Positions 41,688 to 50,368 of a stretch of 64,000 nucleotides of DNA are shown in pieces. The DNA comes from Streptomyces sp. ISL-96 (lineage in GTDB: Bacteria > Actinomycetota > Actinomycetes > Streptomycetales > Streptomycetaceae): contig NZ_JAGGPA010000020.1 in NCBI RefSeq assembly GCF_018614035.1, forward strand, positions 310,001 to 374,000, given 5' to 3'. Numbering within the stretch: position 1 is the first letter of the stretch; every line of letters begins with the position of its first letter. A program made the position numbers and the translations under genes. Under the pieces are notes generated by a model. That model saw only the letters and a program-made list of their open reading frames with translations, was not told the DNA's origin and ran no database searches.

Positions 41688-43162
41688 CGCGCCGTCATGT
41701 CGTCGTGATCGGCGCAGGTCCCGCCGGCCTCGCGGCGGCCGGCGCGGCGCTCGGCGCGGGCGCACGTGTGACGCTGATCGACACGGCGGAGCAGCCCGGC
41801 GGCCAGTACCACCGGATGCTGCCCGCTGCCTACGCCGCCGCCCACCCGGAGCGGCTGCAACACAGCTGGGGCGCCTTCGACCGCCAACGCCGGCGGGTGC
41901 TCACCCATCCGCGCTGTACGTGGTGGCCGGAGACCGCGGTGTGGGCGTTGGAGCGTCCGGCTCCGGGTGAACCCGGTCCGCCGCGGGTGCACGTACTGCG
42001 CGGAGAGGCCGACGGCAGCGACCGACCGCGTCACGTGCTCGATCCCGACGCGCTGGTGCTCGCCGTCGGTGCTCACGACCGGGTGCTGCCCTTTCCCGGC
42101 TGGGAGTTGCCCGGCGTGTTCACGGCCGGCGCGGCACAGGCTTTGGCCAAGGGGGAACGGGTGGTGGTCGGCGACCGCGTGGTGGTCGCCGGCACCGGGC
42201 CGTTCCTGCTTCCGGTGGCCGCCTCGCTGCTGGAAGCCGGCTCGCGGGTACTGGAGGTATTCGAGGCCAACGGGGCGGCCACGGTGGCGCGAGGCTGGTC
42301 ACACCGTCCCTGGGACTTGGCCGCGCAGGCGGCGGGGAAGGCCCGCGAACTCTTCGGATATTCGGCGGGCCTGATCCGGCATCGGGTGCCGTACCGGACC
42401 GGGCGCGCCGTCATCGAGGCCCGCGGCGAGGGCAGGGTGGAAGAGGTCGTCACCGCGCGGCTGCGGCCGGACTGGTCGGTGCTGGCGGGCAGCGAGCGGA
42501 CTACGGCCGTGGACGCGCTGTGCGTCAGTCACGGCTTCAGCCCGCAGCTGGAGTTGCCGCTGGCCGCGGGCTGCGCGCTGCACACGTCGTACGGCGGCGA
42601 ATTCGTGGCGGTCGACGACGATCAGCGCACCAGCCGCCCCGAGACGTATGCCGTCGGCGAGATCACCGGCATCGCCGGCGCCCCGGCCGCGCGCGCGGAA
42701 GGTGCCGTCGCCGGGTGGATCGCCGGCGGCGGCGACCCGGCGGCCCCGGCCCTCGGCCGCCTGCGCCGGAGCAGGGACCAGGGCCGGACCTTCGCCGAGC
42801 GGCTGGCCCGGGCGCACCCCGTCGGCGCGGCCTGGTCCGGGTGGCTGCGGCCGGACACGGTGATCTGCCGCTGCGAGGAGACGGACTACGCCACGCTCCG
42901 CAAAGCACTCAGCAATCCGGCAGGCGCCGCGCCGCGCGTCGCCAAGCTGGAAACCAGGGCCGGCCTCGGCCCGTGCCAGGCCCGCGTCTGCGGCCCCACG
43001 GTCGCCGAACTCAGCGCGCGGCTGGGCAGCTCGCCCGCCGCCGGCCCCGGCCCCGTGGCGGGGATGCCGGCCGCCTGCCCGCACCGTCGGCCGATCGCCC
43101 AGCCCATTCGGCTCGGCGAACTGGCCGCGCCCCCCGACCCGACGAAGGAGAACGATTCGTGA
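41684..43162 (+). CDS. FAD/NAD(P) oxidoreductase subunit with BFD-type 2Fe-2S domain
   Basis: The 492-residue subunit has two Rossmann motifs (VVVIGAGPAGLAAAGAALGAGARVTLID at the N-terminus; VVVAGTGPFLLPVAASLLEAG about residue 165) and ends with a BFD-like [2Fe-2S] module, VICRCEETDYATLRKAL with GLGPCQARVCGP downstream (four Cys). This matches the LhpF/HcnB class. The protein completes the D-hydroxyproline dehydrogenase and transfers electrons to the respiratory chain. GTG 41684 overlaps the upstream stop. Confidence 0.9.
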   Translation: MTRRHVVVIGAGPAGLAAAGAALGAGARVTLIDTAEQPGGQYHRMLPAAYAAAHPERLQHSWGAFDRQRRRVLTHPRCTWWPETAVWALERPAPGEPGPPRVHVLRGEADGSDRPRHVLDPDALVLAVGAHDRVLPFPGWELPGVFTAGAAQALAKGERVVVGDRVVVAGTGPFLLPVAASLLEAGSRVLEVFEANGAATVARGWSHRPWDLAAQAAGKARELFGYSAGLIRHRVPYRTGRAVIEARGEGRVEEVVTARLRPDWSVLAGSERTTAVDALCVSHGFSPQLELPLAAGCALHTSYGGEFVAVDDDQRTSRPETYAVGEITGIAGAPAARAEGAVAGWIAGGGDPAAPALGRLRRSRDQGRTFAERLARAHPVGAAWSGWLRPDTVICRCEETDYATLRKALSNPAGAAPRVAKLETRAGLGPCQARVCGPTVAELSARLGSSPAAGPGPVAGMPAACPHRRPIAQPIRLGELAAPPDPTKENDS

Positions 43163-44100
43163 GCGACACCACGCAGCAGTTCAGTGGCCGTGGCGGTCTC
43201 GGCGGCGTAATCGTGGCCACAGCCCTCCCCTATTACGAGAGCGCGTCGGCGCCGGCCGGGCTCGCAGTGGACTACGACCGTTACGCCGAACACTGCAAGT
43301 GGCTGGTGGACAACGGCTGTCACGGGGTCGGCCCGAACGGCTCGCTGGGCGAGTACTCGTCCCTGACGGACGAGGAGCGGCGGGCGGTGGCCCGTACCGC
43401 GATCGAGGCGGTGGACGGCTCCGGCACGGTCGTCGTGGGAGTGCACGGCGCCGGCGCGCACCAGGCCAGGCACTGGGCCGAGATCGCGGCCGAGGACGGG
43501 GCCGACGGACTGCTGTGCCTGCCGCCGACGATGTACCGCGCCAACCGGGACGAGGTCCTGGCGCACTACGAAGCGGTCGCGTCCGTCGGCCTTCCGGTGA
43601 TGGTCTACAACAACCCCGTCGACACCAAGGTCGACCTGACCCCCGGCCTGCTCGCCGAGATCGCGCAGATCGACAACATCGTCGCGGTGAAGGAGTTCTC
43701 CGGCGACGTGCGACGCGTGCTGGAGATCAAGGAACGGGCGCCCGGCCTTCAGGTCATCAGCGGCGCCGACGACGTCGTCCTGGAGAGCCTGCTGATGGGA
43801 GCCACCGGCTGGTTCGCCGGCTTCCCGAACGTGTTTCCCGCCGAGTCGGCCCTGCTGTTCGAGCTGGCCACCACCGGCAAGCTGGAGGAGGCCCGCGCGC
43901 TCTACGAGCCACTGGTCCCCGCCTTCCGCTGGGACTCCCGTACCGAATTCGTACAGGCCATCAAGCTCGGCATGGAGCACGTCGGCCGGTTCGGCGGCGC
44001 CTGCCGCCCACCCCGCGGCCCCCTGTCCCCGGCACAGCGTGAGCAGATCGGCACCGACATGGCCCGCGCCGTGGCGGCGCTCGGGAAGCGGTCGGCCTGA
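43159..44100 (+). CDS. DapA-family pyrroline-4-hydroxy-2-carboxylate deaminase
   Basis: The 313-residue TIM-barrel aldolase-type enzyme has the Schiff-base lysine in AVKEFSGD (about Lys178), the tyrosine of VYNNP (about Tyr150) and the family entry GPNGSLGEYSSLTDEERR. In hydroxyproline operons this DapA relative converts 1-pyrroline-4-hydroxy-2-carboxylate to 2,5-dioxopentanoate with loss of ammonia; the operon context makes that role more likely than dihydrodipicolinate synthesis. GTG 43159 has GAAGGAG 8 bp upstream and overlaps the preceding stop (GTGA). The next gene starts on the last base of its stop. Confidence 0.88.
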   Translation: MSDTTQQFSGRGGLGGVIVATALPYYESASAPAGLAVDYDRYAEHCKWLVDNGCHGVGPNGSLGEYSSLTDEERRAVARTAIEAVDGSGTVVVGVHGAGAHQARHWAEIAAEDGADGLLCLPPTMYRANRDEVLAHYEAVASVGLPVMVYNNPVDTKVDLTPGLLAEIAQIDNIVAVKEFSGDVRRVLEIKERAPGLQVISGADDVVLESLLMGATGWFAGFPNVFPAESALLFELATTGKLEEARALYEPLVPAFRWDSRTEFVQAIKLGMEHVGRFGGACRPPRGPLSPAQREQIGTDMARAVAALGKRSA

Positions 44101-45101
44101 TGCGTTCGGTCCGTACGATCAGCGCGGTCGACTCCCACACCGAAGGCATGCCCACCCGGGTGGTCACGGGCGGCGTCGGCCCTGTCCCCGGCGACACCAT
44201 GGCCGAGCGCCGCCGCTACGCCGTGGACCACCTCGACCCGCTGCGCCGGTATCTGGTCGACGAGCCGCGCGGACACGCGGCGATGAGCGGCGCGATCCTC
44301 CAGCCGCCGACCCGGCCGGACGCCGACTGGGGCGTGCTCTACATCGAGGTGAGCGGATTCCTGCCGATGTGCGGACACGGCACCATCGGCGTGGCCACCG
44401 TGCTGGTGGAGACCGGAATGGTCGCGGTGACCGAGCCGGAGACGGTCGTACGCCTCGACACTCCCGCCGGGCTGGTGGAGGCGCGCGTCACCGTCCGCGA
44501 CGGGGTGGCCGAACGCGTCACCCTGCGCAATGTGGATGCTTTCGTCGCCGAGCTGGACGCGGCCGTGGAGGCCCCGGGTTTGGGTAACGTCCGCTACGAC
44601 ATGGCGTACGGCGGGAATTTCTACGCCATCGTGGAACTGGAGCAGCTCGGGATCCCGTTCGACCGGGCGCGTAAGGACGAGATTCTCGCCGCGGGCCTGT
44701 CGATCATGGCGGCGGTGAACGAGCAGAGGCGGCCGGTGCATCGGCTCGACCCGCTCATCGGCGGTTGCAAGCATGTGCAGTTCATCGCCCCCGGCTCGCA
44801 TGCCGGGCATTCCCGTAACGCCATGGCCATTCACCCCGGTTGGTTCGACCGCTCACCGTGCGGCACCGGAACATCGGCGCGCATGGCGCAGCTGCACGCT
44901 CGCGGGGAGCTCCCGCTGAACACGGAGTTCGTCAACGAGTCGTTCATCGGCACCCGGTTCACCGGACGCCTGCTCGCCGCGACCGAGGTGGCCGGTCTGC
45001 CGGCCGTCGTGCCGGAGTTCTCCGGCCGGGCGTGGATCACCGGGACCGCGAATTACCTCCTCGATCCGAGTGATCCGTTCCCCCACGGGTTCGTGCTGTA
45101 G
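44100..45101 (+). CDS. 4-hydroxyproline 2-epimerase (proline racemase family)
   Basis: The 333-residue protein contains both catalytic cysteines of the racemase/epimerase class: MCGHGTIG (Cys91) and SPCGTGTSA (Cys254). Members with Thr at the first position are hydroxyproline dehydratases, so epimerase activity is expected. It should convert trans-4-hydroxy-L-proline to cis-4-hydroxy-D-proline, the substrate of the dehydrogenase encoded upstream. It is the last gene of the operon. The 2-oxoglutarate semialdehyde dehydrogenase needed for the final step is not in this window. ATG 44100 overlaps the deaminase stop by one base. Confidence 0.9.
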   Translation: MRSVRTISAVDSHTEGMPTRVVTGGVGPVPGDTMAERRRYAVDHLDPLRRYLVDEPRGHAAMSGAILQPPTRPDADWGVLYIEVSGFLPMCGHGTIGVATVLVETGMVAVTEPETVVRLDTPAGLVEARVTVRDGVAERVTLRNVDAFVAELDAAVEAPGLGNVRYDMAYGGNFYAIVELEQLGIPFDRARKDEILAAGLSIMAAVNEQRRPVHRLDPLIGGCKHVQFIAPGSHAGHSRNAMAIHPGWFDRSPCGTGTSARMAQLHARGELPLNTEFVNESFIGTRFTGRLLAATEVAGLPAVVPEFSGRAWITGTANYLLDPSDPFPHGFVL

Positions 45102-45239
45102 AACGGCGTCGGCTATCCCTTGAGGAGTACATCTCAGGGGTGACTTTTACAGTCCGATCTCCTTCTGCGGAAGGTTTACCCCGGAAGAAACGGATGATGC
45201 GATTGCAGGCCGATCATGTGAACAGCTGAAAGGCCTTTG

Positions 45240-46049
45240 ATGAGTGGCATGCTGAAGCCTCCCAAGGATCGCTTAGGTTACGGGCCCCGCGGCCGTACGC
45301 ACGCCGGTCTGCGCGTCACCTCCGTGGCAAGCACCCTGCGCTGGGCGTCTTCGCGATGGAGCTTCGTGGAGGAGGAAGTCGCGGGCCTGCGGCCCTTCGT
45401 GCAGCCGGGCGCCGTCTGTCTCGACATCGGTGCCGAGTACGGCCTCTACACCTGGGTCCTGTCCGCGCTGACGGGACCGTCCGGAGCGGTGCACAGTGTC
45501 GAACCGCTGCACGGCCCGGCGCGCTGGCTGCGCACCGCGGCCTCGGCCCTGGGCTGCGACAACGTCACCGTTCACCGCACCGCCCTCGGTGAGCGAGCGC
45601 AGCAGGGCACGATGAGTCTGCCCCGGCGCCGGATGCTGCCCGTCCACGGCCGCGCCTACCTGACCGAGGGCTCCTCCGGCCCCGGCCCCAACTCCGAATT
45701 CCCCACTTCCCGTCCGGTGACCACTCCCGTGCGGACGGTGGACGGCATGTGCACACACCTGGGGCTGAACCAGGTCGACTTCATCAAAGCCGATGTCGAA
45801 GGCGCCGAGGCGGCCGTGCTGTTGGGAGCCGAAAGCACGCTGTTGCGCCACCGGCCCTCCTTGTTGCTGGAGATCGAGGACCGTCACCTCGCGAAATACG
45901 ACATGAAGTCGGCCGAACTCGTGAGCCGGCTGAATGCTCTCGACTATGACATGTACCGCTGGCGCCCTGGGATGTGGGATCGCGTCGCCGACGTCACTGA
46001 CGACTGCCGCAATTACCTCTTCACGGCTGAACCGATCCCCTCCAGCTGA
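45240..46049 (+). CDS. FkbM-family methyltransferase
   Basis: The 269-residue protein has the FkbM pattern: CLDIGAEYGLYTWVLSALTGPSGAVHSVEP (SAM motif I, residues about 60-90), then VDFIKADVEGAEAAVLLGAE near residue 180. Family members O-methylate sugars or polyketides. It is followed after 17 bp by a GT4 glycosyltransferase on the same strand, so the two may build or modify a cell-surface glycan or glycosylated metabolite. ATG 45240 follows AAAGG; an AAAGGCCTTT palindrome overlaps the ribosome binding site. The upstream 130 bp are distinctly less GC-rich. Confidence 0.85.
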   Translation: MSGMLKPPKDRLGYGPRGRTHAGLRVTSVASTLRWASSRWSFVEEEVAGLRPFVQPGAVCLDIGAEYGLYTWVLSALTGPSGAVHSVEPLHGPARWLRTAASALGCDNVTVHRTALGERAQQGTMSLPRRRMLPVHGRAYLTEGSSGPGPNSEFPTSRPVTTPVRTVDGMCTHLGLNQVDFIKADVEGAEAAVLLGAESTLLRHRPSLLLEIEDRHLAKYDMKSAELVSRLNALDYDMYRWRPGMWDRVADVTDDCRNYLFTAEPIPSS

Positions 46050-46066
46050 AGGATCCGGACACTTCC

Positions 46067-47224
46067 ATGGGCTCCACCACTCTTGTCATAACCAACGACT
46101 TCCCGCCCCGCCAAGGCGGAATAGAGACCTTCGTACACGCGATGGCCACGCGTGTGCCGGACGACGACGTTGTCGTCTACACCTCGCGCGAGCCGGGCGA
46201 CAACGCGTACGACGCGACCCTCCCGTTTCCTGTCGTACGGGACAGCAGCGGCATGCTGTTGCCGACCCCGCGGGTCACCAGGCGGGCCGTTGAGATCGCC
46301 AGGGCCCACGGCTGCGACAGGGTGTGGTTCGGGGCTGCGGCGCCGCTCGCTCTGATGGCACCGGCTCTGCGCCGCAACGGTGTACGCCGCATCGTGGCGA
46401 CCACGCACGGGCATGAGATCTGGTGGGCCAGGACGCCCGGCCCGCGCCGGATGATGCGCCGGATCGGAGCAGGCGTCGACGTTGTCACCTATCTCGGCCA
46501 GTACACGCGGGACCGGATCGAGCCGGCCCTCGGCCCCCGCGCGCGGATGAGCCGCCTGGTGCCGGGCGTCGACCCGCGGGCGTACCGGCCGGACACCGCT
46601 GCGGCCTTCGACGTGCGTACGGAGCTGGACCTGCACGGCAAGCGGGTGATCCTCTGCGTGGCCCGTCTGGTCCCGCGCAAGGGCCAGGATCAGCTGATCC
46701 GGGCCCTGCCCCTGATCCGGCGACAGGTGCCCGACGCGGTGCTGCTGGTGGTCGGCCTGGGCCCCCACGAGGCCCGGCTGCGGAAGCTGGCGCTGAGCCA
46801 TGCCGACGACGCGGTCCATTTCCTGGGCGGAAAGACGCACACCGAGACGCCGCGGTACTACGCCGCCGCGGACGTCTTCGCCATGCCGTGCCGCACCCGG
46901 AAGGCGGGGCTGGAGGCGGAGGGGCTCGGCATCGTGTTCCTGGAGGCCGCGGCGAGCGGACTCCCGGTGGTCGTCGGAGACTCCGGCGGCGCTCCGGACA
47001 CCTTGCTGGACGGCGTTACGGGTCACGTCGTGGACGGCACGGACACCGCTGCGGTCGCCGACGCGCTGACCCGGATACTGCTCGACACCGACCGCGCCGC
47101 CGAGATGGGCGCCGCGGGCCGCAGATGGGTTCAGAAGTCCTGGTCGTGGGACGCGTCGGCCCGTCACCTGACGCACCTGCTGACACCCGAGCACGCCCCG
47201 GCGGTCGTGCCCGGGCCGGAGTAG
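46067..47224 (+). CDS. GT4-family glycosyltransferase (PimB-like)
   Basis: The 385-residue GT-B enzyme starts with TNDFPPRQGGIETFVHAMA, the usual donor-loop start of the GT4 mannosyltransferase group. It has LCVARLVPRKGQDQLIRALPLI (linker to the C-terminal domain), and AEGLGIVFLEAAASGLPVVVGDSGGAPD (EX7E-like acceptor/donor site). It resembles PimB-type phosphatidylinositol-mannoside mannosyltransferases, but the acceptor cannot be assigned. It probably shares an operon with the FkbM methyltransferase upstream. It ends close to the convergent SLT gene at 47299. Confidence 0.87.
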   Translation: MGSTTLVITNDFPPRQGGIETFVHAMATRVPDDDVVVYTSREPGDNAYDATLPFPVVRDSSGMLLPTPRVTRRAVEIARAHGCDRVWFGAAAPLALMAPALRRNGVRRIVATTHGHEIWWARTPGPRRMMRRIGAGVDVVTYLGQYTRDRIEPALGPRARMSRLVPGVDPRAYRPDTAAAFDVRTELDLHGKRVILCVARLVPRKGQDQLIRALPLIRRQVPDAVLLVVGLGPHEARLRKLALSHADDAVHFLGGKTHTETPRYYAAADVFAMPCRTRKAGLEAEGLGIVFLEAAASGLPVVVGDSGGAPDTLLDGVTGHVVDGTDTAAVADALTRILLDTDRAAEMGAAGRRWVQKSWSWDASARHLTHLLTPEHAPAVVPGPE

Positions 47225-47298
47225 GGCCCGGCGCAACCCCCTGGCGGATCGGGGGCGTAGAAGTAACGGGCATGGCGGGAGCGCTGAATCGCCGTCGC

Positions 47299-47862
47299 TC
47301 AGTAGGCGGAGTCGACGTTGTCGATGGAGCCGTACTTGTCGGCGGCGTAGTTGGCGGCCGCGGTGATGTTGGCGACCGGGTCGGTCAGATCCTTCGGGGT
47401 GCCCGCGACGTGGTAGGCGTCGAAGGTCGGCTGGATCACCTGCAGCAGCCCCTTGGACGGTGTGCCGTTCTGCGCGTTGATGTCCCAGCCGTTGGCTGCG
47501 TCGGGGTCGCCGCCGGACTCACGCATGATGTTGCGGTGCAGGCCCTCGTAGGTGCCGGGGATGCCCTTGGCCTTCATGATGTCCAGGGCCTCGCGGATCC
47601 AGCCGTCGAGGTTGTCCGGGTAGGAGGGCGCCTTCCGGGCCTTCTCCGCCTTCTCTGCCTTGTCGGCCTTCTTTGCGATGACGTCGGCCTGCGCGAAGAC
47701 TCCGGCTGCCGAGACTGTGGCCGGCTCGGCGGCCTGCGCCGGGGACGGGGCGAGGGTCAGGGCGAGTGCTGCGGCTCCTGCGGCGCACATTCCGGAAGCC
47801 GAGAACTTACGGATTCGGGCGGTACGGGCGGCACGGGTCAGGGACTGAGCGGGCGTACGGAT
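47299..47862 (-). CDS. Secreted SLT-domain (lysozyme-like) protein
   Basis: The frame carries a typical Streptomyces secreted transglycosylase-like protein. It has a signal region (FSASGMCAAGAAALALTLAPSPAQA), a Lys/Ala-rich linker (KKADKAEKAEKARKA) and a short SLT domain (GLHRNIMRESGGDPDAANGWDINAQNGTPSKGLLQVIQPTF, YAADKYGSIDNVDSAY) with the catalytic glutamate in MRESGG. The start is unclear. The only in-frame ATG (47790) gives a signal without its basic N-region. A GGAG motif lies 7 bp before an ATC codon at 47862, which would restore RTPAQSLTRAARTARIRKFS. I list that start provisionally; TTG 47979 is another option. Confidence 0.75.
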   Translation of the reverse strand: MRTPAQSLTRAARTARIRKFSASGMCAAGAAALALTLAPSPAQAAEPATVSAAGVFAQADVIAKKADKAEKAEKARKAPSYPDNLDGWIREALDIMKAKGIPGTYEGLHRNIMRESGGDPDAANGWDINAQNGTPSKGLLQVIQPTFDAYHVAGTPKDLTDPVANITAAANYAADKYGSIDNVDSAY

Positions 47863-48156
47863 AGAAAGTCTCCGTTCAGGTGGTGTCAGGGACAGCCGCG
47901 GGGACCGGCGACGGCGAGGCGGAGCAATCAGCTCCCCGGGGCTCGTTCCATGGTTAACGGCTGACCGAGATGTCGGCAATGGCCGGCTTTACTGCTCGTC
48001 TACGTAGTAAAGAGACGGCGAGAGGCCGGCCGGCGCGCCCCAGGACGGCAGGGGCGCGCGCCGGGTCTACTAGGACGCTTCGTATGTGACCTGGGACCTA
48101 TGGGCCGACTCACAGCCGAGCGCCCCCGGAGGCGCGGTTCTGCGCAGGTCCGTCAG
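47863..48156 (-). other. Long structured 5' region of the SLT gene
   Basis: Two features dominate. GGCCGGC (47983-47989) pairs with GCCGGCC (48025-48031), enclosing the inner pair CTTTACT (47988-47994)/AGTAAAG (48006-48012). Further out, GGCGCGCCCC (48031-48040) faces a nearly complementary arm near 48051. Such leaders precede several Streptomyces cell-wall hydrolase genes. I do not see the conserved blocks of the ydaO (c-di-AMP) riboswitch as I remember them. Confidence 0.45.
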
Positions 48157-48936
48157 CTACGGTCGGCGGCGCGGTTTGCCGCGCTTGCCGCCTTTCGGGC
48201 CGCCGGATCCGCTCCGGGGGCTCTTGCCGGCCGACTTGCCGCCCGACTTGCCGGCCGCGGGCTTCCGCTGTGCCGGCGCCCCTGCGGCGGGGGACTTCTT
48301 GCGCTTCGGCTCTGCTTCTGCCGGGGGCCGGCCCCGCGTGCTGTTGACGGTACGCCCGCGAACGATCCCGATGAACTGCTCCACCAGGTCGGTGGTCGCG
48401 TCCTCGGGCCACGACAGCGCGACGCGCGACTGGGGGGCGTCCGGCACCGGCCGGAAGGTGAGGTCCTTGCGGTGGTGCAGGCGGGCGAGTGACTGCGGGA
48501 CGACGAGTACGCCCACCCCTGCCGCCACCAGCTCGACGGCGTCCGCCGTCGTGGCCGGTCGCTCGTTCGCGGGCCGTCCCGGCAGACGCTCCCAGACGAG
48601 GGTGTCGTCGAGGGGGTGCAACACGATCTCGTCGGCAAGATCCTCGGTGGACACCTCGTCGACCGCCGCCACGTGGTGGTCCTTCGGGATCACCACGACA
48701 GTCGTCTCGGTATAGAGAGGAATCGCGCTGAGGTCCGTCCGGTCGACCGGCAACCGCACGAATCCCGCGTCGGCACCACGGCCCCGCAGTACGTCGAACG
48801 CCTCCGCGGCGGACACCCCGAGGAGCGTGAGGGGGACTTCCGGCAGCCGCTCGTTCCAGATTCGCACCCACTTCGTGGGCATCACTCCCGGCACGTACGC
48901 GAGCCGGAACAAAGGGGATGCTTCCGAGCCTGTCAC
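48157..48936 (-). CDS. LysR-type substrate-binding domain protein without DNA-binding domain
   Basis: The 259-residue protein is a LysR effector domain (FRLAYVPGVMPTKWVRIWNERLPEVPLTLL, GVGVLVVPQSLARLHHRKDLTFRPV) with no N-terminal winged helix. After residue 205 it continues as a Lys/Arg/Gly/Pro-rich tail (EAEPKRKKSPAAG, KPRRRP). The combination is known in Streptomyces opposite DUF5997 genes, as here (divergent, 56 bp apart). It may sense a ligand and bind nucleic acid or membrane through the basic tail; no enzymatic motif is visible. GTG 48936 has a G-run immediately upstream but no clear spaced ribosome binding site. Confidence 0.85.
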   Translation of the reverse strand: MTGSEASPLFRLAYVPGVMPTKWVRIWNERLPEVPLTLLGVSAAEAFDVLRGRGADAGFVRLPVDRTDLSAIPLYTETTVVVIPKDHHVAAVDEVSTEDLADEIVLHPLDDTLVWERLPGRPANERPATTADAVELVAAGVGVLVVPQSLARLHHRKDLTFRPVPDAPQSRVALSWPEDATTDLVEQFIGIVRGRTVNSTRGRPPAEAEPKRKKSPAAGAPAQRKPAAGKSGGKSAGKSPRSGSGGPKGGKRGKPRRRP

Positions 48937-48992
48937 CCCGCAAGGTTACCGTCATGGTCAGAGGTGGCACGCACGCTCGATACCCTTGACAC

Positions 48993-49400
48993 ATGACGTC
49001 GCAACAGAACACCCAGACCATGAAGCCCGCCACCGCGGCGAAGAAACTGGGTGTGTACCTCGAGGCCACCCCCGCCGAGTTCCAGGAGGGTGTCGTTTCG
49101 CGCTCCGAATTGAATGCACTGCAGGCCAATCCGCCCCAGTGGCTGCTCGACCTGCGCGCAAAGGGCCCGCACCCCCGGCCCGTGGTCGCGGCGAAGCTGG
49201 GCGTCTCCATCGCTGGTCTCGCGCGTGGCGGAGTGACGGAACCGCTCACCACCGAGCAGATCGAGGCGCTGAAGTCCGAGGGTCCCGAGTGGCTGCAGCA
49301 GGAGCGCGCCAACCTGGCCGAGGTGCGCAAAGAAGCGGTGCGTATCAAGGAGAAGAACGCGGAGCGAGCGCAGCTGCGCGCGGCAGACCCGACCGACTGA
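48993..49400 (+). CDS. DUF5997 family protein
   Basis: The 135-residue protein fits DUF5997: MKPATAAKKLGVYLEATPAEFQEGVVSRSELNALQANPPQWLLDLRAKGPHPRPVVAAKLG, then a C-terminal coiled-coil-like segment (ANLAEVRKEAVRIKEKNAERAQL). Function is unknown; it is commonly encoded opposite the LysR-effector protein found here at 48157-48936, so the pair may work together. The gene converges on the DinB gene with 1 bp between stops. Confidence 0.85.
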   Translation: MTSQQNTQTMKPATAAKKLGVYLEATPAEFQEGVVSRSELNALQANPPQWLLDLRAKGPHPRPVVAAKLGVSIAGLARGGVTEPLTTEQIEALKSEGPEWLQQERANLAEVRKEAVRIKEKNAERAQLRAADPTD

Positions 49401-49401
49401 G

Positions 49402-49911
49402 CTAACGGCGCTCCAGCGACCCCCGGACGAAAGCCGCCTGGCCGGCGTGCTGGAGGTCGTCGGCGATGACACTGACGAGCCGGACACCCAGCGTGACCGG
49501 GGGCGACCAGCTCTCGTCGACGATCCGGTCCAGGTCCTTGTCGCGCAGGTCGCGGATGAAGCTCACAGTGCGCTCGTGGACCGCGTCGTAATAGCCGAGC
49601 AGCAGCTCGTCCGAGGTCACCCGCACGGCCGCTACCTGCTTGCTGGTGTGGCCGTAGCCGGTCGCATCCTTCGCGAAGGGCAGAGCGAAGCGGGCGGCCC
49701 AGTCCTCGGTGATCCAGATCTGTTCGACCCCGGCCACGTCCGCGACATGGTCGTCCTGGATCCGCGTGAGGTGCCACACGAGCCAGGCGATGGAATTCGC
49801 CCCCTCGTCCAGTCGCGCGTTGAGATCATCGGGTGGAAGGCCTTCTACGGCCTCGTGCACCACTTCCCGGATCCGTCCGAACGCGTCCACCAGAATGCCG
49901 GCACTGTTCAT
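49402..49911 (-). CDS. DinB-superfamily (mycothiol-dependent-like) protein
   Basis: The 169-residue four-helix protein has NSIAWLVWHLTRIQDDHVADVAG (first metal histidine), HERTVSFIRDLRDKDLDRIVDESW, and a C-terminal SVIADDLQHAGQAAFVRG with the third histidine. This is the DinB/YfiT metal-binding pattern seen in mycothiol-dependent isomerases and S-transferases. Start ATG 49911 lies near the LysR remnant at 50022. The substrate is unknown. Confidence 0.83.
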   Translation of the reverse strand: MNSAGILVDAFGRIREVVHEAVEGLPPDDLNARLDEGANSIAWLVWHLTRIQDDHVADVAGVEQIWITEDWAARFALPFAKDATGYGHTSKQVAAVRVTSDELLLGYYDAVHERTVSFIRDLRDKDLDRIVDESWSPPVTLGVRLVSVIADDLQHAGQAAFVRGSLERR

Positions 49912-50021
49912 ACAACCACCATGGCCGCTCACCCCAGCCCTTCGCGTCATCGACACGCACCGTGAGCGCGGCCAAGAGACAGCGCATCCTCGCCCTGGCC
50001 AGGAGCCAGGCCGCGCGACGC

Positions 50022-50368
50022 TCACGCCGAAATCGCGTTGGGGCGTACCCGGTCGGGTCCGGCGCGGTAGAGGTCGGTGAGCAGGGCGACGGCCGCGTGG
50101 GTGATGGGGTGGGGGTCGTGCCGGCGCCAGATGAGGTGGACGGGGATGGGGTCGGCGTCGCGCAGGGGTCGGTAGGCGATGCCGTCGCGGCGGTACTGGG
50201 TGGCGGTGGCTTGCGCGGTGACTCCGACACAGTGGCCGGTGGCGATGGAGGCGAGCCAGTCGTCGATGTCCTGGGTGTACTCAACGGCTGGGCGGGCGCC
50301 TTCGGGCCACAGGTCCAAGGTGGTGGTGCCGGTGCGGCAGTCCACCACGAGGGTGCGCCCCGGCCCAG
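50022..50368 (-). pseudogene. Remnant of a LysR-family regulator (C-terminal effector domain)
   Basis: The minus strand encodes about 110 residues of the LysR effector domain's second half: RTLVVDCRTGTTTLDLWPEG, WLASIATGHCVGVTAQATATQYRRDGIAYRPL, and VHLIWRRHDPHPITHAAVALLTDLYR. The N-terminal winged helix and the first half of the effector domain are gone. Upstream the reading abruptly becomes antisense to the transporter remnant at 50366-50717. The stop is at 50022, so the C-terminus is intact. Confidence 0.75.

Noticed and set aside
45240..47224. Natural-product biosynthetic cluster around the FkbM methyltransferase and glycosyltransferase
   Set aside because: No PKS, NRPS, terpene or RiPP core gene lies in the window; two tailoring-type genes alone are not enough.
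47863..48110. ydaO-type c-di-AMP riboswitch in the SLT leader
   Set aside because: Such riboswitches precede several Streptomyces cell-wall hydrolase genes, but the conserved blocks I remember (GGTGAATC, GACAGCTAACC) are not present.
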